A stretch of 64,000 nucleotides of DNA from Lutjanus erythropterus (taxonomy: Eukaryota; Chordata; Actinopteri; Lutjaniformes; Lutjanidae), in contig CM034591.1 of the NCBI GenBank assembly GCA_020091685.1, positions 24,705,312-24,769,311 of the forward strand, written 5' to 3'. A program made the position numbers and the translations under genes. Positions 49,695 to 60,185 of this stretch are shown here, in pieces; positions within the stretch are counted from its first letter, which is position 1; each line of letters begins with the position of its first letter. Below the pieces are notes generated by a model. The model had not been told where the DNA came from, made no database searches, and saw only the letters and a program-made list of their open reading frames with translations.

Positions 49695-50934
49695 AAATAC
49701 TGCGATTCTGGCCTATGTATTGTGTAATAATGCAGATAAGTGATTATAAGCAAAATGAAAACTGATTTGCAATGTAGATTCTGAAATCCTGATCTTGTAT
49801 TAACTCGATCAGAATGATCCTATCTGAAAATTCTTTGAGAAACCAAGAAAAAACTACAGGATCATTTTTATCTGGGAAGGCAAAACGGCATTACAAATTC
49901 TGGATCTGATCCGATGTCGATTAAAAGTTATGAAATACTGGCCTCAGAACACTGGGTCATAATCTGAAACCTGATCCTAGTACTAGTGTGCATGCAAACA
50001 TGCAATTTATTATGTTGTTTGTTTTATCGCACTGTGGAGGCATGTTGTGCGCAGCATTTGAGTCCAAAAGAAATTTCCCTATGGGGACAATTATCGTATT
50101 GTATCATAGTACAGCGTTTCACTGAGTTAGTTAAAAGTATGATACAAAGATGCACCATCTAAAAAACCGCTAAAGTTCTGTGAAATTGTAGTGAGCATCC
50201 ACGCCAACATGTGTCAAATCTCTGTATAACACCTGGTACAGTTCAGGCAACACTGAACAGAACATGGTCTGATTCTAATAATCTGTAATGCCAGTGTCTG
50301 AGTATTTAACACACAAGCAATCATGGAAAATACTGCGCTGTAACCACAGTCATATGTATTAAAAAAAAAAAAAAAAAAAAAAAACTAGCCATGTCTGGTG
50401 AATGTTAAAAAAAGAAAACTTAATCTTAAGAATGTAAAAATGTAATAAATCACTCCCATGACCATATTTTACGACAGGCACTCGGTTCTAGACACCTCTG
50501 TCAGATTCACCCAGCAGTCAGGGAATATTTTCCTATCTACATTACTGGAGAGACAGCTGCAGGACAGCCACATATCATGCTTCCTCAGGCAGTCGGCAGT
50601 CATGACATGAAGTATGTGCAAGCTTCCTCTCACACACACGTTTCATGGTGAGATAACTGGAGACCTCAGCACAGTCCTGTCAAGAAAGTATTTACTTGCC
50701 CCGAAGCCGCATCGAGAGAACACAAAACATCCACATGAACTGTTTATCATACAGCTCATGGCATTTGCATATAAAACATTTTTCAATTTTTACACTTGAA
50801 ATTAACACAAATGAGCCACACTGTACTTCTCCAACCTCCTGTGAGGTTTGTCTTCCCCATGGTCAGATTAGTAAAACACATTTCAAAATATTAAGAAAGT
50901 TTCACTTGACCCGGTTCCCGTCAGTGCCAGGAAG
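49695..50934. other. Intergenic DNA, small repeat remnants
   Basis: AAATTTCCCTATGGGGACAA at 50070-50089 is a 3'-end-like repeat remnant common in vertebrate genomes. A 24-bp poly-A lies at 50361-50384. Short frames only. Confidence 0.5.
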
Positions 50935-51065
50935 GACATTTACTCAAGTATTGTGAAGTATTGTAACTTGTATTGCACATTACAATTCTGAGGTACTTCC
51001 CTTGAGTTTTTCCATTTTATGCTACTTCATACTGCTACCCTACCATATTTCATAAGGACAAAGGT
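50935..51065 (-). repeat. Fish TTTACTCAAGTA-type repeat fragment
   Basis: ACATTTACTCAAGTATTGTG, then TACAATTCTGAGGTACTTCC, TTGAGTTTTTCCATTTTATG and CTACTTCATACT form the end of a very common teleost repeat. Strand is given by convention (the usual 5' end would lie to the right). Confidence 0.6.
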
Positions 51066-51641
51066 GTAGGTTTTGTTTCAACATATTAAGCAGGACTCAT
51101 CCCCAAATTTTGAGTGTTTAACACTTGAGCACATGTATTCTAGTGATGTTTCATGCACCGATTTGTGCATCTCTGCATAAATTTATAGTGGGAATGTCTT
51201 TATTTATGTAAAGGAAAACACAAAATTCATAAACCAGATGACAAGAATGTGTAAAATGCACCAAAATGGGTCAGTCTGAGGCTAGATCCATGAAAAATTT
51301 AAACCTAGAGAAAACGGTGGTAAATAGGAAACACACTAGGAAACACAACAAGATCTGAATTATAACATCAGCCAAATGAGCATAAATGAGACAGATTTAA
51401 AAATTAAGAAGAGATTTGTTAATAAATTACTTCTTTTTGGCTTCTGACCCCTCATATAAACCTGGTGTCCAGGTGGGTCTCATTGTCAAGTTTCAGATGT
51501 CTGCAAGTTGTTAACAGTTTCACTAAAGAGACATTTCCCCTTTAATCTTCTCAGCTAACCTGACTGAGGCCCGAAGAGGGCAAATGAGCCAATATTTCAC
51601 ACAAAAATAAATAAATAAAAATCACAAACATTAATATAAGT
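51066..51641. other. Intergenic DNA, nothing firm
   Basis: AT-rich with AATA runs at 51605-51620. CCTGACTGAGGCCCGAAGAG near 51560 resembles fish repeat DNA but was not resolved. Confidence 0.4.
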
Positions 51642-52254
51642 CAGAGATGCACAGAAATATTGGCACATCATTGGTATCAGCCAATTAAAGCTTTAATATG
51701 AAATATTGGTATTGGCCCGTAATGAATATTTCTGCCAGTGTGACAGGCTGATAAGATGACGCTTTAATTATGGGCATGCAACACAAGTATGTCTGCACTA
51801 TGGAGGTTTTGTCAAGTGTCTGAAACAGAAAACAGACAACAAAGTTGCTATTTGCAGAGATTGTTCATAGTCATTCACGTGAGGAGCCAAATCGCATTCC
51901 TTCAACACAAAAAATTTAATTGCCCAACTCAAGAGCCGTCATCCCAATCATTACAATGAATTTGTGATGTGCCAAAAGAAACAAGCTCCAATGAAAAACC
52001 TGACAGCAGTTGTTTTCTAATTTTGCCCTGAGAATGTGTTCATCTTGAAAAGCGTTGTATTTCAAGTATACGTCTGCCAGTGGGACACTGCGGTAAGAGT
52101 CGGCAGAATAATATGTTAATTCCATAACAGGAGAGATTTGGTGTTCTCTGCAATCAGGTGGGAAAAAAAGATGCGCATGTATCGGTACTGGCAACGGCAA
52201 TCAGCTAAAATTAGTTGAAAAACATCAGCAAAAACCCAATATTATGTATCCCTA
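51642..52254 (+). mobile_element. Decayed hAT element with BED-finger remnant
   Basis: The ends CAGAGATGCACA and inverted TAGGGATACATA match at 8 of 12 positions. Flanks ATATAAGT (51634-51641) and ATATAAAA (52255-52262) match at 6 of 8, an aged hAT target duplication. The left end goes on as CATTGGTATCAGCCAAT, like ATCGGTATCGGCCGAT in fish hAT ends. The element is deleted to 613 bp and keeps only the start of a transposase (see 51799-52020). Confidence 0.75.
51799..52020 (+). pseudogene. hAT transposase N-terminal BED zinc finger, dead
   Basis: A 74-codon stretch read in one frame has two internal stops, after the CRDCS block and again a few codons later, and a terminal stop at 52018-52020. 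Visible blocks are VAICRDCS (the Cys-x2-Cys pair of a BED finger), KSHSFNTKNLIAQLKSRHPN and HYNEF. The His-containing RHPNH segment supplies the second half of the finger, in the usual BED order of Cys pair, then (T)xNLxxHL-like helix with His. The catalytic DDE region is missing. No function is expected. Confidence 0.7.
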
Positions 52255-52949
52255 ATATAAAACTGTATAACTCTTTTCTCTTCCATTAATCATCTCAAGA
52301 TCACTCAGATTTATCTGGTGACCATTTCAAGGGTTGGATACCACTGGACTAAACTTGCAAAGTGTATTTAAGTTAAAACTAACTCAACCTCAGCCAGTTA
52401 CAACAGTAAAATTGCATCAGCATTAGCAATCTAATGATGTCAGATATAACTAGAAGAGTGCACTCAGTAGAATGGCCAGACAATATGAAAATAATATTCA
52501 GGTGTAACTGCTTTTAATTCACCAACATTTTTCTCAGTAGCTTTAACAGATCACAATGACATTTATTTTGTAATTTAATAACACTGCTGGTGTGTTTTTG
52601 TTTTAGTCTAGCAGCTGTTGATGACTTGTGGCCCCTACTGGCCGGTTAAGAGGGGTCAGCAGTCTGAATAGATTATATATAGGTTTTTCATGATCAGAGA
52701 CTGTGAATCACCATAAGAGGTCCTTGATGATACAGTCATGATTGTGCACAGAAAATTTACTGTATGAAAGATTAGCTGTGGAGAAGCTCCAGGTCCTGCA
52801 CACACACAGACACAGTACATCACCCGGCGGAGATAATAATACTGTATATCAGTCACAAACATACCATTCTACTTTTGATATCTTAAGTACATTTATATTT
52901 ATTTTCACATTGCCGTACTGGTGCTTTTTCTTAAGATAAAGTCTCTGAG
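52255..52949. other. Intergenic DNA, nothing recognised
   Basis: AT-rich with short chance frames and a CACACACAGACACAG run at 52800-52814. Confidence 0.5.
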
Positions 52950-54240
52950 TGCTTCTTCTACCACTCACTGGTTCTTCTCCCGCAGTAAGACGAGGGAGAG
53001 CTGGTTCTAATTGGGATGAGGAGATAGGCTGTAACCTTATCTGCAGAAAGCTGCTGTGCGCTGCATTATTTCATCTCGTCATGTGCCCTGAAAAAAATAT
53101 GACAAAAACATCAGAGAATGGAAAATGCATGACCTCAGACTTTGTAACCTGGCAGATTTAATCCAATCATTCTGCTGAGGGCCTAACTCGTGTTTAACGC
53201 CAGTCTATACATCATACTGTATATCTAATTTAAGGCCGAGCTGACTGCTCTTTGAAGAGGCAGTTTTGAAATCACATTCCAGTTTCCCCTCCCAAACAGC
53301 AAATTATTTCTACTCCCGCGAGACGTGTGATTTCGGACTCAGAGATGGAGCAAATCACTTGCAGACTACTTCACGAGGAGCTTATTAATCTGAGACAAGG
53401 GGTCTGGGATTCAAGCTGAAGTATAAACAACCTCATCATCAATGGACAACGTAGAAAAGCTTTGACTATGAAGAGTGTGTGCTTGGTTCCACCTCAACAA
53501 CATCGACATACGTTCAGAGTTAGGTTTGACGCCAGATACCACAGAGAAAAGCTACGGCAAAAATGTGCCCCATAATTGGTAACAGTCTGTGAATTTCTGT
53601 AAGCAAAAGGTAGGCTGTAATTAATCCCAGCACAATGAGGATCCTCTGCGGAGCATGTTCATATATTTGTTATTGGACGTCACCACAGGGCCACTCTGGA
53701 GCCCATCAGATACAGTGTCTAAATACACAGCAATCAAGTGGCTTTTTTTTTTTTTTTAACTCTACCTAACTCTCCCACCAATGCCTCAGCAAAAATTATC
53801 AAAGGTTATCAAGGGGCATCTACCACCAGACTCTGACCTACATGAAACCACCCTCATTTCCCCCCAAAATGTGCCTCTGTGCCTTCTTCCTTCCTCATTA
53901 AAACCCCTGAATCAGGCGGTTTAAATTAAGATGGCCTGCACAGAGGTGATGATGGGAAAGGCAGTTTGGAAAGATGCTGAACGAAGCTGGCACTTCTTAT
54001 CTACCACATATTAGCGAAGTTGAGAAATGGCATTAGCCTGCTGCCGTCCCATCATCGCTTGCCGTTCCCAGCAACAACACGATCCAAATGCAGTCCAGAT
54101 GTCTCAGCCATCAAGCCTCAATATTTCACTAACCCTGCATTAATCTTATCAGAGTGTCACAGATCCCTGCCTGATAACATCGCACAGGATTTCAGAAAAT
54201 CACTGCCTGCAGCTGACCGCAGCTTCACTACAAATTGAAA
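52950..54240. promoter_or_regulatory. Candidate conserved non-coding island(s)
   Basis: A repeat-free, high-complexity stretch with CTTATCAG and TTATTAATCTGAGAC-type GATA and OTX-like sites, broken by a poly-T run at 53743-53758. The frames at 52949-53161 and 54020-54238 have no domain. The regulatory call rests on composition only and conservation was not tested. Confidence 0.2.
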
Positions 54241-54769
54241 TAGGTATCACCTTACAGATTTTTAGATTTTGCACATGAATGAACTCATAAGCTCAAAGTG
54301 TAAGGATAAAATAGTTTGAATCTTTTTAATACAGTGAGCAGAAGCAGCAGAAAAGATAGTTGCTTGTTGAATCTCATTCCCAGGACAAATACCATCAAAT
54401 ACAGACATGTTGCATCTCTGTGGATGCAGCCACCGCCACACACTTCTCATGCATTATGGGTGATGAGTGATTATTTTGGAGAAAATACTGCATAGTATGC
54501 CTTTAACTCAAGTGTTATATTTAAGAGGTGTGTTAAACCCATTTAATGCAACACAGTAATACTCTTAAGTTGCAATGTTTATTTTTCACATTTAATATTT
54601 AATAAAGATGAGCAGTTCAGAGCAATTTTTATACGTTTATGTGTGTTATACTCTACACTGTCTGATTAATGCTTCTGGCCAGATCAGAGTTTAGTTCAGC
54701 CCTCATGATCAGCTCTCCTGCTGGCTCAATCCTGGGGCAAAAAAAGTCTTCACAAAACCAAGAGACATA
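54241..54769. other. Intergenic DNA, nothing recognised
   Basis: AT-rich, without repeats seen twice in the window. Confidence 0.45.
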
Positions 54770-55085
54770 ACAGTAGAGTTATAATGATTAGTTGATTCAA
54801 AGAAGATTAATTGCCAGCTATTTTGATAATTGATTAATCGTCTTCCAAGCAAAACTGTCAATGTCAATCGTCTCAGATGTGAGGATTTGCTGCTTTTCTT
54901 TGTCATTTCTGATAAATAAAGAGTCTTCAGGTTAAGAAACAATTTGGAGACGTCATATTGGGGTCTGAGAAATTGTGATGACTTTAGTGAGATTTTTTTT
55001 TTACAATGTTTTGACGTTTTAAAAACTACACGATTAAAAGTGAAAATAACTGGTAGTGTAATCAATAATGAAAAAATATTTAGTC
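54770..55085. mobile_element. Fish MITE with ATTAATCG-rich ends
   Basis: The left end has AATGATTAGTTGATTC, AATTGCCAGCTATTTTGATA and TTGATTAATCGTC. The interior has GTGAGGATTTGCTGCTTTTC, then GGAGACGTCATATTGGGGTC, AGAAATTGTGATGAC and TGTTTTGACGTTTT. The right end has an ACGATTAAAAGTGAAAATAA block and TAATCAATAATG. This order matches a well-known teleost repeat with TGATTAATCGATT ends. It generates the 162-codon minus-strand frame at 54709-55197, which is not a gene. Confidence 0.7.
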
Positions 55086-55238
55086 GGAACCCAAAATAAG
55101 AGCATTGGTTACAGCTGCCAGAATACAGTGTGCAAGCTGGTGAGACATTCAAGCACAGATCTGAGGTACTTTGGAAAATACAAATCCGGACTGTCACCTG
55201 ACTTTACACAAAAACAGGCATTTGGGAAACCAGATGTA

Positions 55239-55244
55239 TTTATT
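55239..55244 (-). terminator. polr2m: Candidate polr2m polyadenylation signal (AATAAA)
   Basis: TTTATT on the plus strand is AATAAA on the minus strand, 563 nt past the polr2m stop codon. It is the first canonical hexamer I found after the stop and would give a 3' UTR of about 0.6 kb. Confidence 0.45.
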
Positions 55245-55806
55245 CAGTTCTGTCACACATTCGGTGATAATTAAACCTGACACAACTATCTGCAGGCTCA
55301 TGTTTGTTTTCTAGACAAAACTGTAAACAGTCAGCATTGTGCCAAAACAGCCTGCTCCACCTGCTGAGTTTTAAGTGCATGTAATCATGAACACACTAAA
55401 ATAGAAATGTCATCATATCTTACTCTCAAGCTCACAAAGTCATCATCAATTTCAGTATATGTACTGACAAGAGAAAATTCCCTCATAATACACGCTTAAA
55501 ACTTAGCATTTAAAACAACACTATTCATCAGCAGGTATTATTCCTGCAGGACACTGAAACAACCGAACCCAAATACGAACTGAATGACAATTCAGTAAGC
55601 TCGTTTCTCAACCTGCCATTCAGTTTCCTGAGCTGAGTGTGGGATACCAACTATGCCTTCACACCGTGCAAAGAGCCTTTTCCTCTCTTAAGAATCCTTG
55701 TCCTTGGACTGAAAATCCTGTTTGATGGGTCCTGATTGCGAGGTCCAAAGCCTGTTTCCCTCAGGGCCAAGGTCACACTGGTTTCCCCAGCTTTGGCCTT
55801 CCAGCA
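55245..55806 (-). other. polr2m: polr2m 3' UTR (probable)
   Basis: The DNA between the stop codon and the first AATAAA has no domain-bearing frame and no repeat match. Extent depends on the AATAAA at 55239-55244 being used. Confidence 0.45.
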
Positions 55807-58800
55807 TCAGCCCTCTTCTGAGGAGAGCTGGGCTCCTTCATCGTGAACCTCTCTGTAGGCAGCCATGGGGCCACCGTCAGGAGTGTAGCTCCCCATAGAG
55901 ACCTTCAATCCCTCAGACAGTTTCTGGGCTGCCAGCTTGGCCTGCAGCTCCTGAAATTAAACACAACACAGAGAAAAAGTTGACATGAATAGGCTGGTAA
56001 ACAGAGAATAAGCACATTATCATAAAGCAGCACAGCCATAGCTGTTAAACCCTCAACAAAAGTTCGACTGATAATGAGCTTAACAGTCCTCTGTAAGTTG
56101 ACAACAGCACACTGTTTGACGTTTGGCTCTGAAGTCATTACTCTGGATGTGGAGTGGTACATGGTGCCTACAGTGTTTGAACGCTGCCCTCTAGAGCTGA
56201 TGGAGGGATCTGATGTTGTAAGAATAAAATTCACACTCTGATTCATCATTAATTTATTGCATGTTTGGTTAGTTGATAAAATATCAAAAATCACCACTGA
56301 ATAAACACACTTTCTTTGCCATTTTACATCCAAATGAAATATAAACTCCAAACTCAATAGTGCAAAATATGTTTGTCATTACATATCAATAGAAACTGAG
56401 AGTTCTTATTTTCATCTATTACACTACACCACACATATTCAATTGGCGGTCCATGGGCTGAATTCAGCCCTTTAAAAAGCTCAGTCCAACTCTTTGATCA
56501 TTTAAAAAATGAAAACAAGTTTATCATTGTGATTTTATTTAAATAACCTCCTAACATTCTAAGTTTATGGGTGTTTGCAATGTTTATTAGAAGATCATCT
56601 TTTTATTACTAGGCTAATGAGCCCACTCATTTATGTCTGTTAAGCATTATTATTACTGGTCAAATAAATATATATAAGATAAACATGTATCTTTGTTTTG
56701 TTATATCACCTTATGCATGTGAGGTATTTTGTTTACCGTATAAAATTAAAGCAGCATTCAGAATCATTGTGAAAAAACGCAGCTCTCTCATTTGAATGAC
56801 GCTAGTCCAGGGGTGTCGATGTATGGGGGCTCTGGCAAAAAATGCAGGGCGGTACAGCAAAACAGTTGAACCTGCACACCTTTTCTTATACAGCAATGTA
56901 AGCACACATTTCTGTTAATTACTTTGTAACATCAGCACTACATTTCTACTATTGACATTGTGATCAATGCCACTGAAAATAAAATGAAGTAGAGAACATT
57001 GTTTACTCATAATATAAACACTGTGGAGTGTTTGCCATCTGATAAGCTCCCAAAATAAACAGAAGAAGCTCCAAAACCTCTACGGTTGTCATGTCAAATC
57101 GGTACTGGAATGTTTTGGGGTGAGTTTTTTGTTTGTTATTTTAAGAGAGTGAGTAGATGTGTCAGCTGCACCAAGAGACAAAATACTGATAAAGAGCAAG
57201 AAACAATGAAGCTTCTCTATTGTGTTTAATTAGTCTCAAAACCTGCTCACATTAAAACCAGGCGCATGCACATGATACAAGCGCACAGAACGGTAACCAT
57301 GAGTTTGAACCTCCCTACACACTCACAACAGCTCAACACTTGCTCACTTACTCACTCATCAACTTAACTTTTGAGACTTCGGGGGTGGGGATGGGACAGA
57401 CAGTGGCTGATCTCTCCCTTCCTGTCCTCGTCAGACTCATAAATACTATAATAGCAGAGTAGAAAAGCAGGCTAAAGTTTGAGGAGCTTTGAATATTCAA
57501 ATGCCCTAAAATGGTATTCAGAACAGCCCTACAAATTAATCTGTTAATGGATTTTGTGGATCCAAATTTCATGTCTCAGCTAAAGTAGCACACCAAACCT
57601 GACTGTAACCAAAAAATCAAAATACAGTTACCTCAACGTGTTGCCATTCAGCAGGGTGAGGAATCTTATTAATTTATTGACAGACAAAATTTTCTTTTGG
57701 CAAATGATGCTGACAGTGTGCCTACAGTTTAATGTACACTATATATAAAGGATAAGTGTGTGGAGGACGCGGCTGCACTTACATTCTGCTTCTTAGTTTG
57801 TTCCTGCAGGAGGGCTGCTGACTCTTCCAGTGACAGAAGTTGGGCCGGACTATGATGAAGAGGAGGGAGTTTGGCAGCAGTGATGTCATCCAGGTGTTTT
57901 CTGTCCCGCTCCCTCCTAGCCTGTGCAGAGAGCGGTGATGAGCCTTCAGAAGAGTGCGTGGGTGATGAAGATCCTGAGGAAGAGATGTTACACAGCCTGG
58001 AAACACAGTTGAGAAGACACACAATGTTACTGAATGAAATCTGTAATTCTCCGAGATTTTTGTTATAAATGTAAATGTAAATGTAAAAATATAAATTATC
58101 ACATCATAATAAAACAAAGTTCACTCACTGATTTGGTTTGAATTTTTGTTTCCTGGGAGCTGAAGTTGTCTCTGTTTTTTCCAGGACAGTTACATAGTGA
58201 GGCTTTTTTGGTATCTGCTTTCTAAAGTAATTGTCTCTTGCTGTGCTGTTAAATGGGTCCTTGGACTCACCACTGAAACCAGTACTAGTTTCAGACAGGC
58301 TGACCCTTTCCAAGGCCTCCACAAGGTCAACCTCTTTTGTTTCATCAGAGTTCAGAGAGGCCCCTGCAGCAGCCGTCTCCATGGTTTCACCAGCAGCTGC
58401 TCTGGAGTCAAACTGGCCCTGCTGCTCGTCCAATGTCTTATTTTCCTGCATGTTAGCTGAGGCAGGTGACGTCTGCAACGCACTGCCTGCAGCAGCATCG
58501 CTTTGCCTGTTTTGTAGTGAGGCTGCAGGTGAGTTGGGGACAGCACGGTGCTGCATAGTGAAAGCCTGCTGGTACTTTGACTGTAATTCTGTCCTGGCAG
58601 CAGGCACCAAGCTCTGTCTCCTTTCCTCTTCATCATGGAGTTCAATGGCAAGCCGCACTTTGCCCACAAATTCTTTTATCTTTTTCCCTTTGTCAGGAAG
58701 AGTCTGCACTAACCTCCTGCAAACAACACAAACCCATCAGTTCATGCTATATTCAAAACAAGCATTCAAGACCAAGATGAAATACAGGAAATTAATAAAC

Positions 58801-59815
58801 AAGAATGTCTCTTGGACTCAACTGGAGGGAAGAAGACCATTCTTCATAATTTGATGTTTTGATTATGGTGGTGGAGTCGGTTCCAAGTCTTCCACAGGTG
58901 TTCCGTTGTTCAGTATTGATTCATGTCTTTTTCATATTTGTGAAACTAAACACTGCAATATGGGATGCTGCTGGGAAGTGACAGCTTTCCATTTCAGGGA
59001 AAATAAATTATGTGATATCAGATCACATATCAGATGCGTAGATTTGCATACTCGTCAATAGCCAACCCAGCACTTTAGGCCGTATTGGAGGCCTTTCTGA
59101 TACTGGTATCGGTGTCAGAACAACCTTAACGTTACATAAAATTATCTGCATTTGTTATGCTTCTCCATTCATTTATATTTCAGCTTTTTTTTCTCCCCCA
59201 CCCACCATCTTTATTTTGGCTAAACTAATTTCACATACCACATCTAACATTCAAGTCACAAACTTTGCATCATGAAGATAGTAAAGGGACAAAAAAAGGG
59301 ACTGAGATAAACTTGTAGCACCTTATTATAAAAACTGTAACTGTCACATACTCGTAGCTTTACGCTAATTTACAACACTGTTAATTTTATTGAGTATAGC
59401 GATGATTTACTTATCACAGGGGAAAGCCAGTCAACCTCTACTGATGAATATTATTAGCTATACCTCAGGTCAGTCACAACAGAGCAACTGTTATAGATAA
59501 TCACAGTTACTCACGTGTTTACGTCCTCACCATGTCTCTCCTATTATTTTTGTCACACTATCAGACTACACCAAATCTACTTTGGTCGTGGTTTCACGCC
59601 ACTAAGCGCCACACTGAGTCAGGTCTGAACTTCAGTTTGTGCCCGTCATGTGTCACAGATGTACCCGGGAGGAGGCAGGTACTGGAGCTGACAGCGTGAA
59701 CTTACCTGTTGGAGAGTATCTTCTCCTGTCTCAGGAGCAGCTCTCGGAGCTCTTCTTTGCTCTGGTGTCTCAGGTCTCCCACCTGTCCCTGGCGCTCTGT
59801 CCACGGCGAGGACAT
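55807..59815 (-). CDS. polr2m: RNA polymerase II subunit M (Gdown1/GRINL1A), complete, four coding exons
   Basis: Gdown1 is a nuclear protein that binds RNA polymerase II to form Pol II(G). It competes with TFIIF, makes transcription Mediator-dependent and protects against termination by TTF2. Exons read on the minus strand: 59706-59815, 58129-58716, 57783-57996 and 55807-55950, with GT-AG borders. They total 1,056 nt, 351 residues (human 368). Seen: an N-terminal charged helix with [14 protein letters not shown] (21-34), LPDKGKKI (43-50), [10 protein letters not shown] (207-216), [15 protein letters not shown] (267-281), LLSLEES (286-292) and C-terminal [10 protein letters not shown] with acidic end SSEEG. 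All are human POLR2M blocks. The 55-200 region is Ser/Ala/Gln/Glu-rich and poorly conserved. An in-frame TAG four codons upstream (59825-59827) fixes the start. Orientation is convergent with aldh1a2, as in human. Confidence 0.95.
55951..57782 (-). other. polr2m: polr2m intron 3
   Basis: 1,832 nt with donor GTAAGT and acceptor TTTCAG. It holds a hAT-like end at about 56431 (ATTCAATTGGCGGTCCATGG) and a CTCF-like motif on the minus strand at 56182-56196. The reading frame is uninterrupted at both borders (phase 0). Confidence 0.9.
57997..58128 (-). other. polr2m: polr2m intron 2
   Basis: 132 nt, donor GTGAGT, acceptor TTCCAG, splitting a Gln codon (CA|G). The alternative AG at the GATC site 20 nt further in would shift the frame and lose the Gly/Ser run, so it is rejected. 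Confidence 0.85.
58717..59705 (-). other. polr2m: polr2m intron 1
   Basis: 989 nt, donor GTAAG after a split Arg codon (AG|G), acceptor TTTGCAG. A remnant with ATACTGGTATCGGTGTCAGA near 59100 resembles a hAT-type repeat. Confidence 0.9.
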
Positions 59816-60069
59816 CACTGTTGGCTAGTGACAGCTAGCTAACTGTAACAACCATTCACAAACAGCACGTTATAACAGCTCAGTTTAAAAATGCACTAAA
59901 TAAACTCTAACCAACCGTTAACCGACTCAAAACGCCGTCAGTTAACTGCCTCTTAACTGGTCAGAGAGCTTTAGAAACTTCTAGAGGCGGCAGTTGATGA
60001 ACATGAGACAACAACATTTCAAAGTGGTTTTCTTCTTCTTCTTCTGCGGAAGTCATTCATGGTAAGTGT
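59816..60069 (-). promoter_or_regulatory. polr2m: Probable polr2m 5' UTR and core promoter
   Basis: This lies directly upstream of the start codon. CpG dinucleotides recur (CCGTTAACCGAC, ACGCCGTCA, GAGGCGGCAG), unlike the surroundings. GCGGAAGT at 60046-60053 is an ETS-type site, common at housekeeping promoters. No TATA box was seen. The transcription start is not located. Confidence 0.5.
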
Positions 60070-60185
60070 AACGCTTCTTCTTCTTCTTCTTCTTGGCGTT
60101 TTATGTAACTCTTGCGCCCCCACCGTACAATACCATGAACCAATATCATCACGTAAAGTAAATAACACCATCTGCTGGACAACTG
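60070..60185. repeat. TTC microsatellite and fish repeat end
   Basis: A CTTCTT run at 60074-60094 is followed by TTGGCGTTTTATG and, after GCGCCCCCACCG, CACCATCTGCTGGAC. These resemble a teleost repeat that often carries a TTC tract and CGCCACCT(A/G)CTGG. A second TTC run lies at 60031-60044. Confidence 0.55.

Noticed and set aside
54709-55197. 162-codon minus-strand frame
   Set aside because: It runs through a recognised fish MITE (54770-55085) with ATTAATCG-type ends, so it is repeat DNA.
55905-56357. 150-codon minus-strand frame
   Set aside because: It covers the polr2m last-exon acceptor in the wrong frame and continues into intron 3.
58231-58854. 207-codon plus-strand frame and related frames at 57871-58068 and 58352-58669
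   Set aside because: They are antisense or out-of-frame shadows of polr2m exons 2 and 3, whose minus-strand reading matches human POLR2M.
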